From assembly GCF_026262505.1 (NCBI RefSeq), contig NW_026529124.1, positions 33,403 to 97,402 on the forward strand: a stretch of DNA of 64,000 nucleotides, in the 5' to 3' direction. This document shows, one piece after another, positions 18,323-29,300 of the stretch; the first letter of the stretch is position 1; every line of letters begins with the position of its first letter. This DNA comes from Trichomonas vaginalis G3 (taxonomy: Eukaryota; Parabasalia; Trichomonadida; Trichomonadidae). The notes under the pieces are model-generated. The model saw nothing but the letters and a program-made list of their open reading frames with translations, was not told where the DNA came from and made no database searches. The translations under genes and the position numbers were made by a program.

Positions 18323-18523
18323 TTACTCTTTCTTTTCTGAGTTGTTTAGAGCTGGTTTCTCTTGTAGAAACCTTTCGTACTCTTCCATGGTCATGTAATT
18401 GCGAATTTGGTACGCAATTCCAGGTTCGTTGTTTTTGAACCTTATGTATGTAACGCTTCCATCCTCCTCAGGGAAGTAAGCTGCTAACATCTGACCAAGT
18501 TTTCTCGGTGACTCGGAGCTCAT
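18323..18523 (-). CDS. Small unknown protein
   Basis: 66 aa from ATG 18523 (MSSESPRKLGQMLAAYFPEE). A strand-rich centre (GSVTYIRFKNNEPGIAYQIR) is followed by a helix (MTMEEYERFLQEKP). No recognised domain. Convergent with the gene at 17716. Confidence 0.4.
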   Translation of the reverse strand: MSSESPRKLGQMLAAYFPEEDGSVTYIRFKNNEPGIAYQIRNYMTMEEYERFLQEKPALNNSEKKE

Positions 18524-18559
18524 TAAAAATGTCACTTTTTAAACGTTAAGTTTTTAGTC

Positions 18560-18748
18560 TTATTTTACCCTTTGTTTGTCAAGGTAGTATTGGAGCGCAA
18601 TTTCTCCAAATTCTCTGTGTCGGAGTTCTTCAGCATTTTCCAAGGTGTACCTGGAGAACTCAAAGAAGTTGTCAAGAACATACTGTCATGCTGCTCTTCT
18701 GAGTTCGTCGGTATTTTGGAAGTGTTGCACCTTCGAGTCTTCGGACAT
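18560..18748 (-). pseudogene. Broken small helical gene
   Basis: Fossil part of element A, broken, about one break. The readable parts are helical and charged (DNFFEFSRYTLENAEELRHR). No recognised domain. Confidence 0.35.
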
Positions 18749-18791
18749 GAAAAAATGACACTTTTTCTATTAAACCGTTTTGGCATTTCTC

Positions 18792-18971
18792 ATGAGTGAG
18801 TATAGTTCTGCCGAACCATTGGAAGAGAAGAAGTACCCTTGCTGGCAAAAGACAAAAATAGTTGCCTTAGTTGTCATTGCAATTGTACTCGTAATTGAAT
18901 TCATTGTACTTCTCTTCACGTACATAAAACTCAGCAATGGTATTTGCTTTAAGAAGCTACCATCTTACTAA
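18792..18971 (+). CDS. Single-pass membrane protein
   Basis: 59 aa from ATG 18792 (MSEYSSAEPLEEKKYPCW). One strong transmembrane helix at about residues 24-47 (KIVALVVIAIVLVIEFIVLL), acidic N-terminus, short basic C-terminus. It could sit in the host membrane or a particle membrane. No family recognised. Confidence 0.5.
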   Translation: MSEYSSAEPLEEKKYPCWQKTKIVALVVIAIVLVIEFIVLLFTYIKLSNGICFKKLPSY

Positions 18972-19017
18972 GACTAAACATTATTTTTATTGAATTCAGC
19001 ACAAAAATCATGAATTT

Positions 19018-19086
19018 CCTTAAGATAGAAAAAATAAAGTTAGTTTTATTTTTATTTATTTTTTTATTTTGTATGTAAAGACAGTA
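19018..19086 (+). promoter_or_regulatory. KilA-N leader block
   Basis: The block TAAAGTTAGTTTTATTT followed by an A/T run and TTGTATGTAAAGACAG directly precedes the KilA-N gene. The first part recurs upstream of the genes starting at 45444, 46863 and 48846; the last part also recurs at 46163. A shared promoter for a gene family spread over two elements is the simplest reading. Confidence 0.55.
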
Positions 19087-19926
19087 ATGTCAACAACAAA
19101 GAACACAACAACAGTTATAGTCCATGAAGCTATAAATGAAGAATATGAGTGGGTTCAGTTTAACAAACAACTCCGTCTCATTCGTTCGGTCAAAGACGAT
19201 ATGTACCAAATGCAAAGTATTTTGACAGCATGTTTTGCTCCAGATACTAAGAAACCACAAGACTGGTTTAGGAACCAAAGCACTATTGAACTATTAAATG
19301 AAGCTGAAAATTCGACTACGGGATTTCTCGTAGTCGCAAAAACTCGAGTGGGAGAAAAACCCCAGTCGCCAAAACTCTATGAAAATCGTGAAAAATTGCC
19401 AAACGGTTTGAGAGGATATTATGTACATAGACTTCTTGTAAATGCTGTTGCAATGTGGGCTTCGCCTCGTTATGCTTGGTATATTTACAGACTTCTTGAC
19501 GAAATTCATAGACAAGAACGCGAAGAGATGGAAAAGAAACTTCAAGCAAAAGACAAAAGCATTCAGAAAAGAATACCACGTTCGGTACCAAAAGGAAAGG
19601 AAAAGAACTATAAGTATATGATTTATACTGAAGAGATGGAAAATGAAGAAGATAAAGATATAGTTATGTTGCATTTAGTCAGAAGAAACAACAAAAGCTT
19701 TTACGACCTTGCTAAGATTTACAAATCTGACAGAAATTGGTTCTATCGCGAAAACTTACCGATTTCAATGACCCCAAATGAAGATGTGAAACAAATAGTT
19801 CAAGATACGTTACCTCAAACACACTATGATATGAAAGGTTGTACAATACTTACCTTCAAAGAAGACTTACCGCTACTGAAAGAAAAAATAACAGAGTATT
19901 TTGACAACTTCAAACAAGCAGAGTAA
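19087..19926 (+). CDS. KilA-N/BRO-like DNA-binding protein
   Basis: 279 aa from ATG 19087. Residues about 1-150 hold a KilA-N-type core (FNKQLRLIRSVKDDMYQMQ, then GLRGYYVHRLLVNAVAMWAS and RYAWYIYRLLDE). Residues about 150-175 are a charged coiled coil. The C-terminal 110 residues form a second folded domain (KYMIYTEEMENEED...LVRRNNKSFYDL) like those fused to KilA-N in large DNA viruses. A variable linker between the core halves contains a coding hairpin CGACTACG...CGTAGTCG (19313-19336). Probably a regulator. Three relatives lie in element B. Confidence 0.7.
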   Translation: MSTTKNTTTVIVHEAINEEYEWVQFNKQLRLIRSVKDDMYQMQSILTACFAPDTKKPQDWFRNQSTIELLNEAENSTTGFLVVAKTRVGEKPQSPKLYENREKLPNGLRGYYVHRLLVNAVAMWASPRYAWYIYRLLDEIHRQEREEMEKKLQAKDKSIQKRIPRSVPKGKEKNYKYMIYTEEMENEEDKDIVMLHLVRRNNKSFYDLAKIYKSDRNWFYRENLPISMTPNEDVKQIVQDTLPQTHYDMKGCTILTFKEDLPLLKEKITEYFDNFKQAE

Positions 19927-19941
19927 ATGAACTCTTTATTT

Positions 19942-20814
19942 TTATTGACTTTTTACAATTTGAACTTTGTTTGCGTAGATATGAATTCTGAAAGAAGTAT
20001 GAGGGTCTTGTATGACTTTGTACTTCTCCCATAGTTCATGTCTGTCAAACTTACCTGCCATGGACTCTTTCATAAGTTCCATGAAATCGTCTTCGGACAA
20101 TCCGGGGAAAAGTATTATGTCAGTAAGTATTCTCTTTACATCCTTACTTAAACTCTTGGCTGTCTGTACACATATTACGACTGAGATGTTGAAGTGTCTG
20201 AGCTTCTTAAGAATTCGACACATATCTTGTTCTCTGTTCTTTAACAAAGGATGAGAGGCGAAATCATCTAAGATAAGAAGACATCTATGAGGGTAAGTCT
20301 TCCAATCGTAAGATTGCAATTTCTTCGAAATGTATTCTATCTCTTTCTGTTTGTTTCTGAAGTGTTTCTTCTCTAATATTCTCTGCATTTCCTCATTTGG
20401 GTCTTTAAACTTAGAATTTATATACTCATTTATAGCATTATACTTCAAAACCCTTCTTTGGTACTTCTTTATCCAATCTAACAACTCAGTATCCTTTATA
20501 CATACTAACTTAGACTTCTTTATAATATCTTTGAACGAATTGACGGTTTGGTCAAATTGACCAGAAGTCGAACAAATAACAACTAACTCATAGAATGGGT
20601 TCTTCTCATCTAGTTCTTGTTGTTGTGCAGCCATTTTAAGATAAGTGAAAGTCTTACCCGACCCAGGTGGTGCAATTAGACCTGTTATACCATTCTGAGC
20701 AAATAAGAACTTGTCATGTATAGGCTTTATCTGAGCATTTTCTAACTTCCTCTTGTTCTTGTTTAAAACATTCTCAAATTTCTTGACAATGTCAGCAAAC
20801 TTTTTTTCTAACAT
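19942..20814 (-). CDS. FtsK/HerA-type packaging ATPase, first set
   Basis: 290 aa from ATG 20814, chosen because element B keeps the same start (MLEKKFAD). Looks whole. Walker A is APPGSGKT near residues 60-67, Walker B is CLLILDDF near residue 175, followed by LKKLRHFNISVVICVQT. Paralogue of the ATPase at 5161-6048. It is convergent with the KilA-N gene, 15 bp apart, and diverges from the gene at 20851. Confidence 0.85.
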   Translation of the reverse strand: MLEKKFADIVKKFENVLNKNKRKLENAQIKPIHDKFLFAQNGITGLIAPPGSGKTFTYLKMAAQQQELDEKNPFYELVVICSTSGQFDQTVNSFKDIIKKSKLVCIKDTELLDWIKKYQRRVLKYNAINEYINSKFKDPNEEMQRILEKKHFRNKQKEIEYISKKLQSYDWKTYPHRCLLILDDFASHPLLKNREQDMCRILKKLRHFNISVVICVQTAKSLSKDVKRILTDIILFPGLSEDDFMELMKESMAGKFDRHELWEKYKVIQDPHTSFRIHIYANKVQIVKSQ

Positions 20815-20850
20815 ATTTTTAGAAAAATTAAAATTTTTATCTTTTAGAAA

Positions 20851-21294
20851 ATGTCTAGCGATTTCGCTATCTATATTCGAGACAAACTTTTTGACAGCAA
20901 AACATCTGTCGACCATAAAATCTTACATAGTGTAAACAAGAAAGGTGAATTTGTTCTAAAGTTCTGTTTCTGGGAATATGACAAGAACCATAAAACATTA
21001 AGCTGAGCAGTCTTAAAATTTGTCAATGACAGACTTGTTGACAGAGATGACGCCGATTGGAAAGATGAAGTCCAACAAAAGTTCTTAGAATGCAAAGAAG
21101 ACACATGCGCTGTTCTTGAAGATGAAATAGAAAACAGAATAGATGAGCTATTAAAGGACAAAGAACTTTTACATAAATATGGTTGCGCCAAATTTGACGT
21201 CTCACCACCAGAAAAGAAGAAGAGAGAAAAGAAAGTAGAAGAAGAGAAGAAAGAACCAGAGCCAATTCCACCGAAGAAGAAATTTGACATGTAA
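20851..21294 (+). pseudogene. Broken copy of conserved charged protein
   Basis: Fossil part of element A, broken, about one break. Counterpart of the whole gene at 42767-43219 in element B; see that entry. Confidence 0.6.
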
Positions 21295-21310
21295 AAATAA
21301 AATTTTATTT

Positions 21311-21730
21311 TTAGAACATTTCTGGGTCAATGTCAATGTTCTCTTCCTCTTTAGGAGTAAACACTGGCTTAGACTCTAAAATCTTTTTACCCAATTTACC
21401 TTGAACTTCTACAACTTTAGACTCATAATATTCATAGTCGTCTGTCTTCTTTGGTTCATAAGGTATAACAAGTTTGTATGCTTTGCCTTCTTTAAGGTTT
21501 GAGAACCTTCTGTCAAAACTTTCTTTGACTGTTAACAAACCTTCTATGTCTAAGTCTTCAAATTTCGCACCATTTTTAGTCACAATAGCAAACTTAACTG
21601 GTTCGATGTTCCAAACTTTGCTGAATGAAGACTTTTCAAAATGGTAGAAGTAAACATTCAAATATGTGAATGGGTCTAGTTCTTCTTTAAGTCCTGACAT
21701 GTACTTGTTTACTGAGATGAATTTTGCCAT
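21311..21730 (-). CDS. Unknown helicase-adjacent protein
   Basis: 139 aa, looks whole (MAKFISVNKYMSGLKEEL). Beta-rich N-terminal region (YLNVYFYHFEKSSFSKVWNI), a central FDRRFSNLKEGKAYKLVIPY segment and an acidic end. The mix of strands and a basic centre resembles small single-strand-binding OB-fold proteins, and it sits directly after the SF3 helicase gene in both elements. That makes an SSB-like replication role plausible but unproven. Confidence 0.5.
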   Translation of the reverse strand: MAKFISVNKYMSGLKEELDPFTYLNVYFYHFEKSSFSKVWNIEPVKFAIVTKNGAKFEDLDIEGLLTVKESFDRRFSNLKEGKAYKLVIPYEPKKTDDYEYYESKVVEVQGKLGKKILESKPVFTPKEEENIDIDPEMF

Positions 21731-21765
21731 CTTTTCTATCGGATAAAAAATATTTTTTTTTAAAT

Positions 21766-23000
21766 TTACTCAGAAAAATTTTTCTTTGTATATACACCAT
21801 TCTGAACATCTAAAAGACTTTTGACATTTGCCAAGAATGTACGTTTAGAAGCTGCCATATAACCATATTCTTGACAATATTGTTTATATTCATCATATAA
21901 AGACTTTTCATCTAATGACACAAAGTCAGTTTCATCTATGAACAGTTCATATACACTCTTGTTTGCTTCTAACAATGTTTGTCTCTCTTCGGTATGTGGA
22001 ATTTGTCTTGGATTGAACTTAGAAATATCTAATGTCATGAAATATGAGAACAAGTGGTTGTAAAAGTCAGATGTCAAAGTTTCTGCTAAGTCGTCAAAAT
22101 ATTCTGTATCTTGCATATGAGAATCTGACGTTCTGACAACTACATATCTTCTGTCAGAACTTTCTAACTTCATCGGAACAGCATTGTTTGAAACCATAAT
22201 GAAGTTTGCAACATTTTCACAAACTCTTTGGTCTTTATACTTTCTTTCAACAACTCCAACTTTGTCTGTTATAAGACTCTTCAAAGCATCTGAGTTCAAA
22301 ACTTTTGTTGTATCTATACTTTGAAGTTCATTGCAAACTATAAGTTTCATATTCTCTATGAGGAGTTAAACTTGCCACAGATGTTTTCTAAGTTTGTCAT
22401 ATTCGGATTCGAATAACCTTTTAACAGTTTGCACAAAATATCTGTAAAGAAAGTATTCTTACCTGTTCCTTGTTTTCCAATTATAATGAGAGCAGTTTCA
22501 TTTTTAGCACTTGGATGTTGTAAGATGTTTGCAAACCAACATAAGATATACTCATAAACCTTTTCGTTTCCATTGCATATAATTTCTTTGACATGGTCTA
22601 ACCAAGCTTCTATAATATTTTCTTTCCATTCTACTTGTTCATATTTATATCCAGTGAAGATAGAATAGAAGTTTGGAGAAGGTGTATAGAACTTTATACC
22701 TCGAACTGAAAAATCTTCTAACTTTGACAATAAGATATCCCAAGCATCTAACATCTTCATTCCAACTTGTACAACTTTTATTTTCTTAAGTTTCTGTCTA
22801 CATTCTTGTTCAGACACTATTGTTGCTCTTGGTTTGTTAAAGACAACATCCCATTCTTTCATGACATAACATTCTGGGGCAGAGTCAACATAAATGACTA
22901 AACGTTTCAAATTCTCGACTGCTTTGTTATAGTCTCTAAATGGACACATATTTCTGAATGCTTGGAAGTCATAAAAATCTGAAACATCTATTCTGTACAT
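21766..23000 (-). pseudogene. Broken SF3 helicase (D5-like)
   Basis: Fossil part of element A, broken, about one break. Counterpart of the whole gene at 41058-42293, where the motifs are described. Confidence 0.85.
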
Positions 23001-23029
23001 TTTTATAAAAATAAAAAAATAATATTTTT

Positions 23030-23827
23030 TTATTCTTGACTTTGTTGTTCCATTTGTTGCATTTGTTGTTCTTGAGCTATTTGTTGTTGAAGTTGTTCTT
23101 GTAATACAATACTTTCACCAGTTGCATCTTCCAATTCGAAACTTTCTGCCGTCATTGACAAATACATAGGACATAAAAGTTTTACAGGAACAAAGTTTGC
23201 GTCAACTAATGTCAACGTTATACTTGCCAAAGTGTTTGAGTTCACTAAGGTTGAAAATTCTGCATTCGAATGAACAATAGGCAAACCAGCAGAGAAAGTA
23301 TTGTTTATACGCATAAGTATCTTTTGGTCATAATAGTTTCTGTCGACATTCGAATAACACTTTGAACCTAAGTTTGAAACAATATATAAGATTGGTGTGC
23401 TTAATGTCAATGGAATAGACATTCCTTGTATGACACCTTTTCCTGTTATAGGAAACTGTTGGTAGTAAAAACCAGATATAAGTTTTGTATTATAGCTCAT
23501 ATCGTTTATAGTAAACTCAGTCGGACATCCAAACATAATGAAACCTGCTCTAGTTGCAGCACATGTTACACCCGTCCTTAAAGTATTAAATAAGTCAACA
23601 AAACCTGTTGGTGGTATATCTGAGTAAGTATCTTCAAAGGAGTATTTTTTACCATTCACAACAATAAAGTCTTCTGGTGTCAAAAGAGCAAAACAGGCTT
23701 TAGTCGTCATTGTGTTTAAGGTTAGTTTACAATATCGTCCTTGAGGACTTTGTAAGTTTGTTGTTATAGAATTATATGACTCAGGGTTTTTAGTCGTAAT
23801 AGTATAAACCATTATGTCTTCTGCCAT
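23030..23827 (-). CDS. Penton-like minor capsid protein, first set
   Basis: 265 aa, looks whole. Strand-rich throughout, with segments LTLSTPILYIVSNLGSKCY and LTLVDANFVPVKLLCPMYL typical of the Polinton minor capsid protein's final strands, then a Gln-rich tail (QEQLQQQIAQEQQMQQ). It is nearly identical to 40231-41028 and more distantly related to 3074-3850. Probable vertex protein of the particle. Followed closely by the SF3 helicase gene. Confidence 0.65.
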   Translation of the reverse strand: MAEDIMVYTITTKNPESYNSITTNLQSPQGRYCKLTLNTMTTKACFALLTPEDFIVVNGKKYSFEDTYSDIPPTGFVDLFNTLRTGVTCAATRAGFIMFGCPTEFTINDMSYNTKLISGFYYQQFPITGKGVIQGMSIPLTLSTPILYIVSNLGSKCYSNVDRNYYDQKILMRINNTFSAGLPIVHSNAEFSTLVNSNTLASITLTLVDANFVPVKLLCPMYLSMTAESFELEDATGESIVLQEQLQQQIAQEQQMQQMEQQSQE

Positions 23828-23831
23828 TTAC

Positions 23832-24410
23832 TTAGCAAATAAACTTTACTGAAATGTTGTGGTCGTCAAATATTTTTATAACGTCTGGGAAACTATATTT
23901 TAAGTTCAACGTTTCACCTCCTTTCATAACGTATATCTTGTCAATGACATTATATGAAACACCACAGCAACTAATGTCGGGTTCTATTTCTTTGATGTTT
24001 ATATCGTCTGCCTCTGTCAAAAGTTTCAATAGTTCTTTCAAAACTTCATGAGGTGCAATGACATATGAGTTCACTTTTACAGGGTTGTGTTCGACCAAGT
24101 TTAACATTATACTTAAAGCTTGACAAATCTTCTCCTGAGTTTGAAGTTTGTCTTTCAGTTGTTGGTAGTCGTTTCGAATATCTGCAACAGAACTTAAGTC
24201 TCTGTTAACTTCAGGATATGTTGGTTCTTTTACAGGAACAATTGTTATACCATCTTCGTCTTCGTATGGTTTCCCCACTTCAACATCTCTGTCTTTGACA
24301 TTGACAACAACACTTTGACTGTTTGTTTGAGTTGGTGAATTTAACTTCACATCTGCCATCGCCATTAAACCTTTTGAAACACTTACGCTTCTATTTTTCG
24401 GAAATGACAT
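23832..24410 (-). CDS. ECCG-motif virion-module protein, first set
   Basis: 192 aa from ATG 24410 (MSFPKNRSVSVSKGLMA). Flexible N-terminal half; helical centre (IRNDYQQLKDKLQTQEKICQ); C-terminal domain with EPDISCCGVSYNVIDKIYV and GGETLNLKYSFPD, matching 4114-4737. Ends 4 bp before the penton-like gene starts. Diverges from the gene at 24429 across 18 bp. Function unknown; module membership suggests assembly. Confidence 0.6.
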   Translation of the reverse strand: MSFPKNRSVSVSKGLMAMADVKLNSPTQTNSQSVVVNVKDRDVEVGKPYEDEDGITIVPVKEPTYPEVNRDLSSVADIRNDYQQLKDKLQTQEKICQALSIMLNLVEHNPVKVNSYVIAPHEVLKELLKLLTEADDINIKEIEPDISCCGVSYNVIDKIYVMKGGETLNLKYSFPDVIKIFDDHNISVKFIC

Positions 24411-24428
24411 TTTACTTAGAATAAAAAG
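24411..24428. promoter_or_regulatory. 18-bp bidirectional start region
   Basis: tttacttagaataaaaag lies between starts at 24410 (minus) and 24429 (plus). The element B counterpart is 39384-39401. Confidence 0.5.
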
Positions 24429-24848
24429 ATGGACGTATTCGGATATCTCTTCGAATTGAAGCAGAACAAAGTTTACACACACAAACAATACAAATACATT
24501 GACAGAATAGTTCTTTACACAAACAATGGAAAATGTTATAGAATAGCAGTCTTTGCTGAACCTAAATATTTTCATAAAGCAAAGAAAGTTGGTATAACTG
24601 AAATGGTGAAAGTTCTTGACGTTGACAAAAATATAACTTCAAAACTGACCGATATTACTAAAGGAAAGTTTATAATACAATATTATGTCAAAACTGGCGT
24701 ACTGTCAATATTTGACGGAGAGAAGTCAGTTCAAGAACGACTTACTGACCTGCTGCCAAAATCTGCTCGATGGAAGCTGTCGTTATGCCAATCTGAGGAG
24801 CCCCAGCAGGTTTCATCGAACGAATCTTCAAAAGAGCATCTTCCGTGA
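24429..24848 (+). CDS. Unknown virion-module protein overlapping the capsid gene
   Basis: 139 aa, looks whole. Strand-rich N-terminal 100 residues (YKYIDRIVLYTNNGKCYRI, then KFIIQYYVKTGVLSIFDGEK). The last 35 residues are encoded antisense to the end of the major capsid gene, a 107-bp tail-to-tail overlap that is also present in element B (38964-39383). The protein may be constrained at its end by the capsid sequence. No recognised domain. Confidence 0.55.
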   Translation: MDVFGYLFELKQNKVYTHKQYKYIDRIVLYTNNGKCYRIAVFAEPKYFHKAKKVGITEMVKVLDVDKNITSKLTDITKGKFIIQYYVKTGVLSIFDGEKSVQERLTDLLPKSARWKLSLCQSEEPQQVSSNESSKEHLP

Positions 24849-26353
24849 AAAGTGCTATTGGTTTTGTAAACTTCTTTGCTTTCAATTCATCTGGACCGTC
24901 TCTGTCACCAGTATATTGTATTTGTACAGTACCAACAGTTGAAATACCACCCATAAAGTCTTCTGAGTCAGCAAATGGAATGCCAAGCCAAAAGTTTGAA
25001 CGGTCTCCATTTGTATATTGAGTTTTTTGACCTCCTGTATGAGTCCATACTTTCACATATGGCCTAATAGAATTTTGCATTTCAGGGTTAATGGTTGTTG
25101 TGAAGTTGTTGTTAAAGTTCATAGCATCTAATGTCAAGTTGTATGACCTCATATCCTCAACTGTAGAATATTCTTCTCTTGGATAATATTTGCCATCTAT
25201 GTTTATATGATATTTAATACCAGGGTTGTAGAAACAAGAATAGTCATTTATAGTTCGTCTGAACAGTACAAACATAGTATCTGCAAGTTTCATTGCAGTT
25301 GTTAAAGCAATATCTGTTCTTGCACCTGCGGCTCCTGGATTTTGGTTTCCAACTTCACCTGCAAAGTCTTTGACAGATATTTGGTGTATAGGGAACATAA
25401 GTGGAACTGCAATATATTTGGCAGCTAAAGCATTTGAAATATCTGGGTCCAACATATAGACTGCAAGTCTGCTTTCTATTCTCTTGCATTCAAACTGTTC
25501 GCATGTGAACTTAACTGGGTCCCAAGCATCTCCAGCAGCATTGAAATAATAGTTTACTTCAGTGTTGAGGTTTGAGAAACCAAAGTCTAAGTCAACTTTG
25601 TCTTTGCAAAATTCGGCGAATGACGTTTGATTTGTTCCCTTTACGTCTGTAAGAGTGAATGGGTCTTGTGTTGGTGCAATGACTAAGTTATTTTTGCTTG
25701 GAGTAAGTTCGATAGAAATTTTTCCTGCCCAGTTTGGCAAGTATCTTAAAAACCTGAAGATGAGGAAAGATAACAAAGGAACTCTAAGTTTCAGTTTTAC
25801 TTTGGTTACTGCTGCTGCAGTTTGTCCAGAAAGGTCAACATAAACTCCTGGAACGTTAGGGTCAAGTCTTCTTATTTTCTCAATAGTTGCATACTGGTCT
25901 GTTTGTTCTCTAGCTTGTGGTTGTACTGAGTTTCTCAAAGCGAACCATTCATAGTTTGCCCATGTTACTGTTTGAACTAAGTCAGAGTTAGAATATATCT
26001 TATATCCCATGAAAACTTCTGGAGCATATTGGTATCCGACATAGAAAATTCCATTGCAACCTTTCTTGACAGACAACTTGGCAGAAGGTTTTTATTTCAA
26101 TGTCTTGTTCCACGTATAAGAATGAGTTGTCAATAGAAATAATATGAAACCTGTCGCAAGCAATATCTACTGTTGTTGAAGAACCTTCTCCAAACTCACC
26201 TACGTTTCCATAAGAAACAGCAGTTGTATATTCGTAAGTTCCAGGAACTATTTCTGACCTTCTAATGGCATTGTCGCATTCGTTATACCATTCGGAAACA
26301 TTTCCGTTCATGGCATCCAAAACTGTTGGCGTTATATTCTGAGCGGCGTACAT
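24742..26353 (-). pseudogene. Broken major capsid protein (double jelly-roll type)
   Basis: Fossil part of element A, broken, about one break. Strand-rich, with a total span of about 1.6 kb, the size expected for a Polinton major capsid protein. It lies between the large structural gene and the penton-like gene, as expected for a virion operon. Recognisable segments are GKISIELTPSKNNLVIAPT, CKRIESRLAVYMLDPDIS and YNLTLDAMNFNNNFTTTIN. Assigned by size, composition and order; element B has a very similar copy. Confidence 0.6.
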
Positions 26354-26392
26354 TTCATATGGGTAAAAATATAGAATAGTTGGATTTATATA

Positions 26393-29300
26393 TCATAATA
26401 GAACCCACTCGGACCAAGCTTTACTTTCTTCCTGACTGAGTTTTTTAACTCTTCTTTTTCCTTCATTGCCACTACTTTCACTAGATGAAGTTACTTCTTC
26501 ACTACTTTCACTTTGTTCTACTCTTCTCTTCTTCTTTGGTGTCGCTTTTGGTAACTTGCCCTCTGCTTCAAGTTGTTGCATCTTTGCCTCATGTTCACCT
26601 AGTATGTTGTAAATTTCCCATGTCCTTTTTTGCCTTTGGGCTCTGGTCGCCCATCTCAGGTAACCTATATCCTAGAAAGATTTTGTCATAGTTTGTATTT
26701 GAGTCTTCGCGTATTGTTTGCATGACTCTTTCCTGAGTTTCCGGTTCAAGCTCTTCAAACAGAGCTTGTCCATATGGAATAAGCTCGTTTCCAAATATAT
26801 GTTTTTGTAGCCATTCTGGTTTTCTTTCCATGTTACCAATAATATCTTTTGTGAATGGGAAAGCTTTTACCCAATGTTTCAGTCTTGCGTCATTTATTTC
26901 TGTAGTTGGTTTTATTTTGTCAAGGAACATGTTTTTCAATACTAACATTTCATTTGGTACTGTCCATTTGAGTTTTCTTAAATATTCATCCCTTCTCAGT
27001 TCATTGTCTGCAAAGTAAGTTTTTATGACATTTTGCAAACTTTCGTTTGCAAGGTCATGTACAATAGGTTCTCTTCCTTCTCTCTCCCTAACTTTCTTTC
27101 TAAACTCTTCACCAAATATACCATCTCTATGGTTCTGTGTAGTTCTTTGAGATAAATGTTCTAGAACGTCAGGTGTTATATTTCCATCAGCCATGTTCAT
27201 TTCATACTGGTCCAAAATATCTGCATGTTTCATATCTTTCAATGGCATTAAAGCCGCGCTGAAAATACCAGCTATATCTGGTTCACCATTCACTTCCATT
27301 GCGTCTACAACTTCTTGGAATTGAGGTTGTAAGTTTATGAACCACCTATCCGGATTAGCTTTATGACCCCATCTCATTGTAGTTCCATCGTCTGCAGAAA
27401 CAAAGTAGGTTTGTTTCCATATTGGTTAGGTTCTGAATGAACTTTAAACAATGTTTCATTTCTATATGTTTTGTTGAAATTTAACCTTTTATTTTCACCG
27501 AGTTCAGCCAAAGATTGAACGTTATATGGTCGTAAGTAAAAAGGATTATTGTATTTGCGTACATTTTCTTTCAGTACTTCCATTCTATGCTGAATATTTT
27601 CATCTGATGTTGGAGTCTTTTGTATGTCGGCGAACATTTTTCGATATTCTTCTACTATGTCAGCCGAATTTTTCTTAGACTCTTGGAAAGATTCCATATT
27701 CTCCGCATACACTTGTTGAGGGTCAAGATTTTTCGGCTGTTCCAAATCTTCATCTAGTTCTGTGAAGTTAGTTTCCAAAGGAGGGACTTGTTCGTTTCCT
27801 TCTGGCTCTTCTAGCTGTTGTTGCTGAACTATTTCTTCCATGTCTGGTTGTATCTGAACTTCTTCCTGTTGAGTTTCTTGTACCTCATCTGCTGGCATTT
27901 CATATATTCCGAGACCGTTTTTAAAAAGTTCCCTATCTAAGTCATCCGGACTCATAAACCTTTCTTCTTTCGTTCCGTCTCTATTTTTTACGCGTTTCAT
28001 GAAGAGAGTTGAATTATCATTTAGCTCTGACACCAAATATCTCGGAGTAAATTCATTCATGTCATTTGGATGATATGCTATTAAATCATATCCCTTAGCG
28101 AGCTTGTATTTTCCAGGTTTGAGATTATATCCCATTTGGTGCTGAACCATAAAGCTAAATAGGTTCGGGTCAGTATTTCCTTCCTTGAACTTTCTAATAG
28201 CTTCTTTATATCTGTCACTAAAGTCAAGAGTATCTGGGTAACCATAATCTTCCTTAAGCATTTTTAAGAATTCTTGGTTTCCTTTTTCTCTACTTCTTTT
28301 ATGTCCTGGCTCTGTTTGTGGTTGTTGTTGTGCAGGGTTTTGAACTGTTGGTTTTGGTTGTTGTTGTTGTGCTGGATTTTGAACTGTTGGTTGTTGTGTT
28401 GGTTGCTGTGCTGGATTTTGAACTGTTGGTTGTTGTGTTGGTTGCTGTGCTGGATTTTGAACTGTTGGTTTTGGTTGTTGTTGTTGTGCTGGATTTTGAA
28501 CTGTTGGTTGTTGTGTTGGTTTTGGTGCATGCCTGTGTCTGTGTCCATGTGACGATGTAAATGTTTTAGGTAGTCCTGGTGCAGGTGCTTCTCTTGGAGG
28601 GTTTGGTGGTATATAAGTTCCACCAGCTGGCACATATGTTCCATCTGCAGCATAATGTCCTACCTGACTTTTCGTTCTTAAGAAAGCATTTACTAGGTCT
28701 GTTTTGGTCTGTTGTAACTCTTTTTCTTGACTTTCCACAACAGTTGCTCTAATGGCGTCATAGGCACTTTGAACTGCCTGTCTCGTTGCTGCATCTGTTA
28801 TTTTCGTCATATTTTGTGCTACTTCTCTTAACTCTTTGTCGAAACCTTCAGACTTCAGTTTCTTTCCAGATGAGAAGTCGTTCACTAGTTTCACCTTACT
28901 ATGAAGAGCTTCGAAGGCATTCTTAAAGTCAGCATTCATTAAAGCTTCATTTTGAACTGTCTTCATCCGCTTGTATTTTTGTCCTTATTGACCCTATAAG
29001 TTGGGCTGCTTTAGCGTTGGCTTGGGCATCTAACCAGTCATTATTAGCTTTTATATATTCTGCGCTTTTCATTGCCTTTTGCATGGCTGCGTCGTTATTT
29101 TTACTTTCTTGTGCTAAGTTTTCATACTGTACGGTTTGGTTTTGCAACTGTAAAAGTTTTTCTGCCTTTACATTTGCTTCAACTTATTTTTATACTCATC
29201 GCTATCCATATATGTCTTCAGGGCTTTTTGTTTTATTTCTTCATCTTTCAGTACTTTATATTGAGTAGTATGGTTTTTTTTCAAATTTATAACATCTTGT

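Larger units (their letters stand above)
14855..18971. other. Accessory block of small genes with different base composition
   Basis: About nine small genes on both strands, none shared with the usual Maverick core. Base composition differs from the flanks: for example the line 15241-15300 is about half G+C, while the neighbouring virion genes are near one third. Codons ending in C or G are common (for example in 15131-15394 and 17716-18294). The block contains an HNH nuclease and a 21-bp tandem array. It looks like cargo acquired from another source. Confidence 0.55.

Noticed and set aside
28274-28560. Leu/Cys/Trp-rich plus-strand frames resembling membrane proteins
   Set aside because: They are antisense reads of the Pro/Gln repeat region of the giant structural gene.
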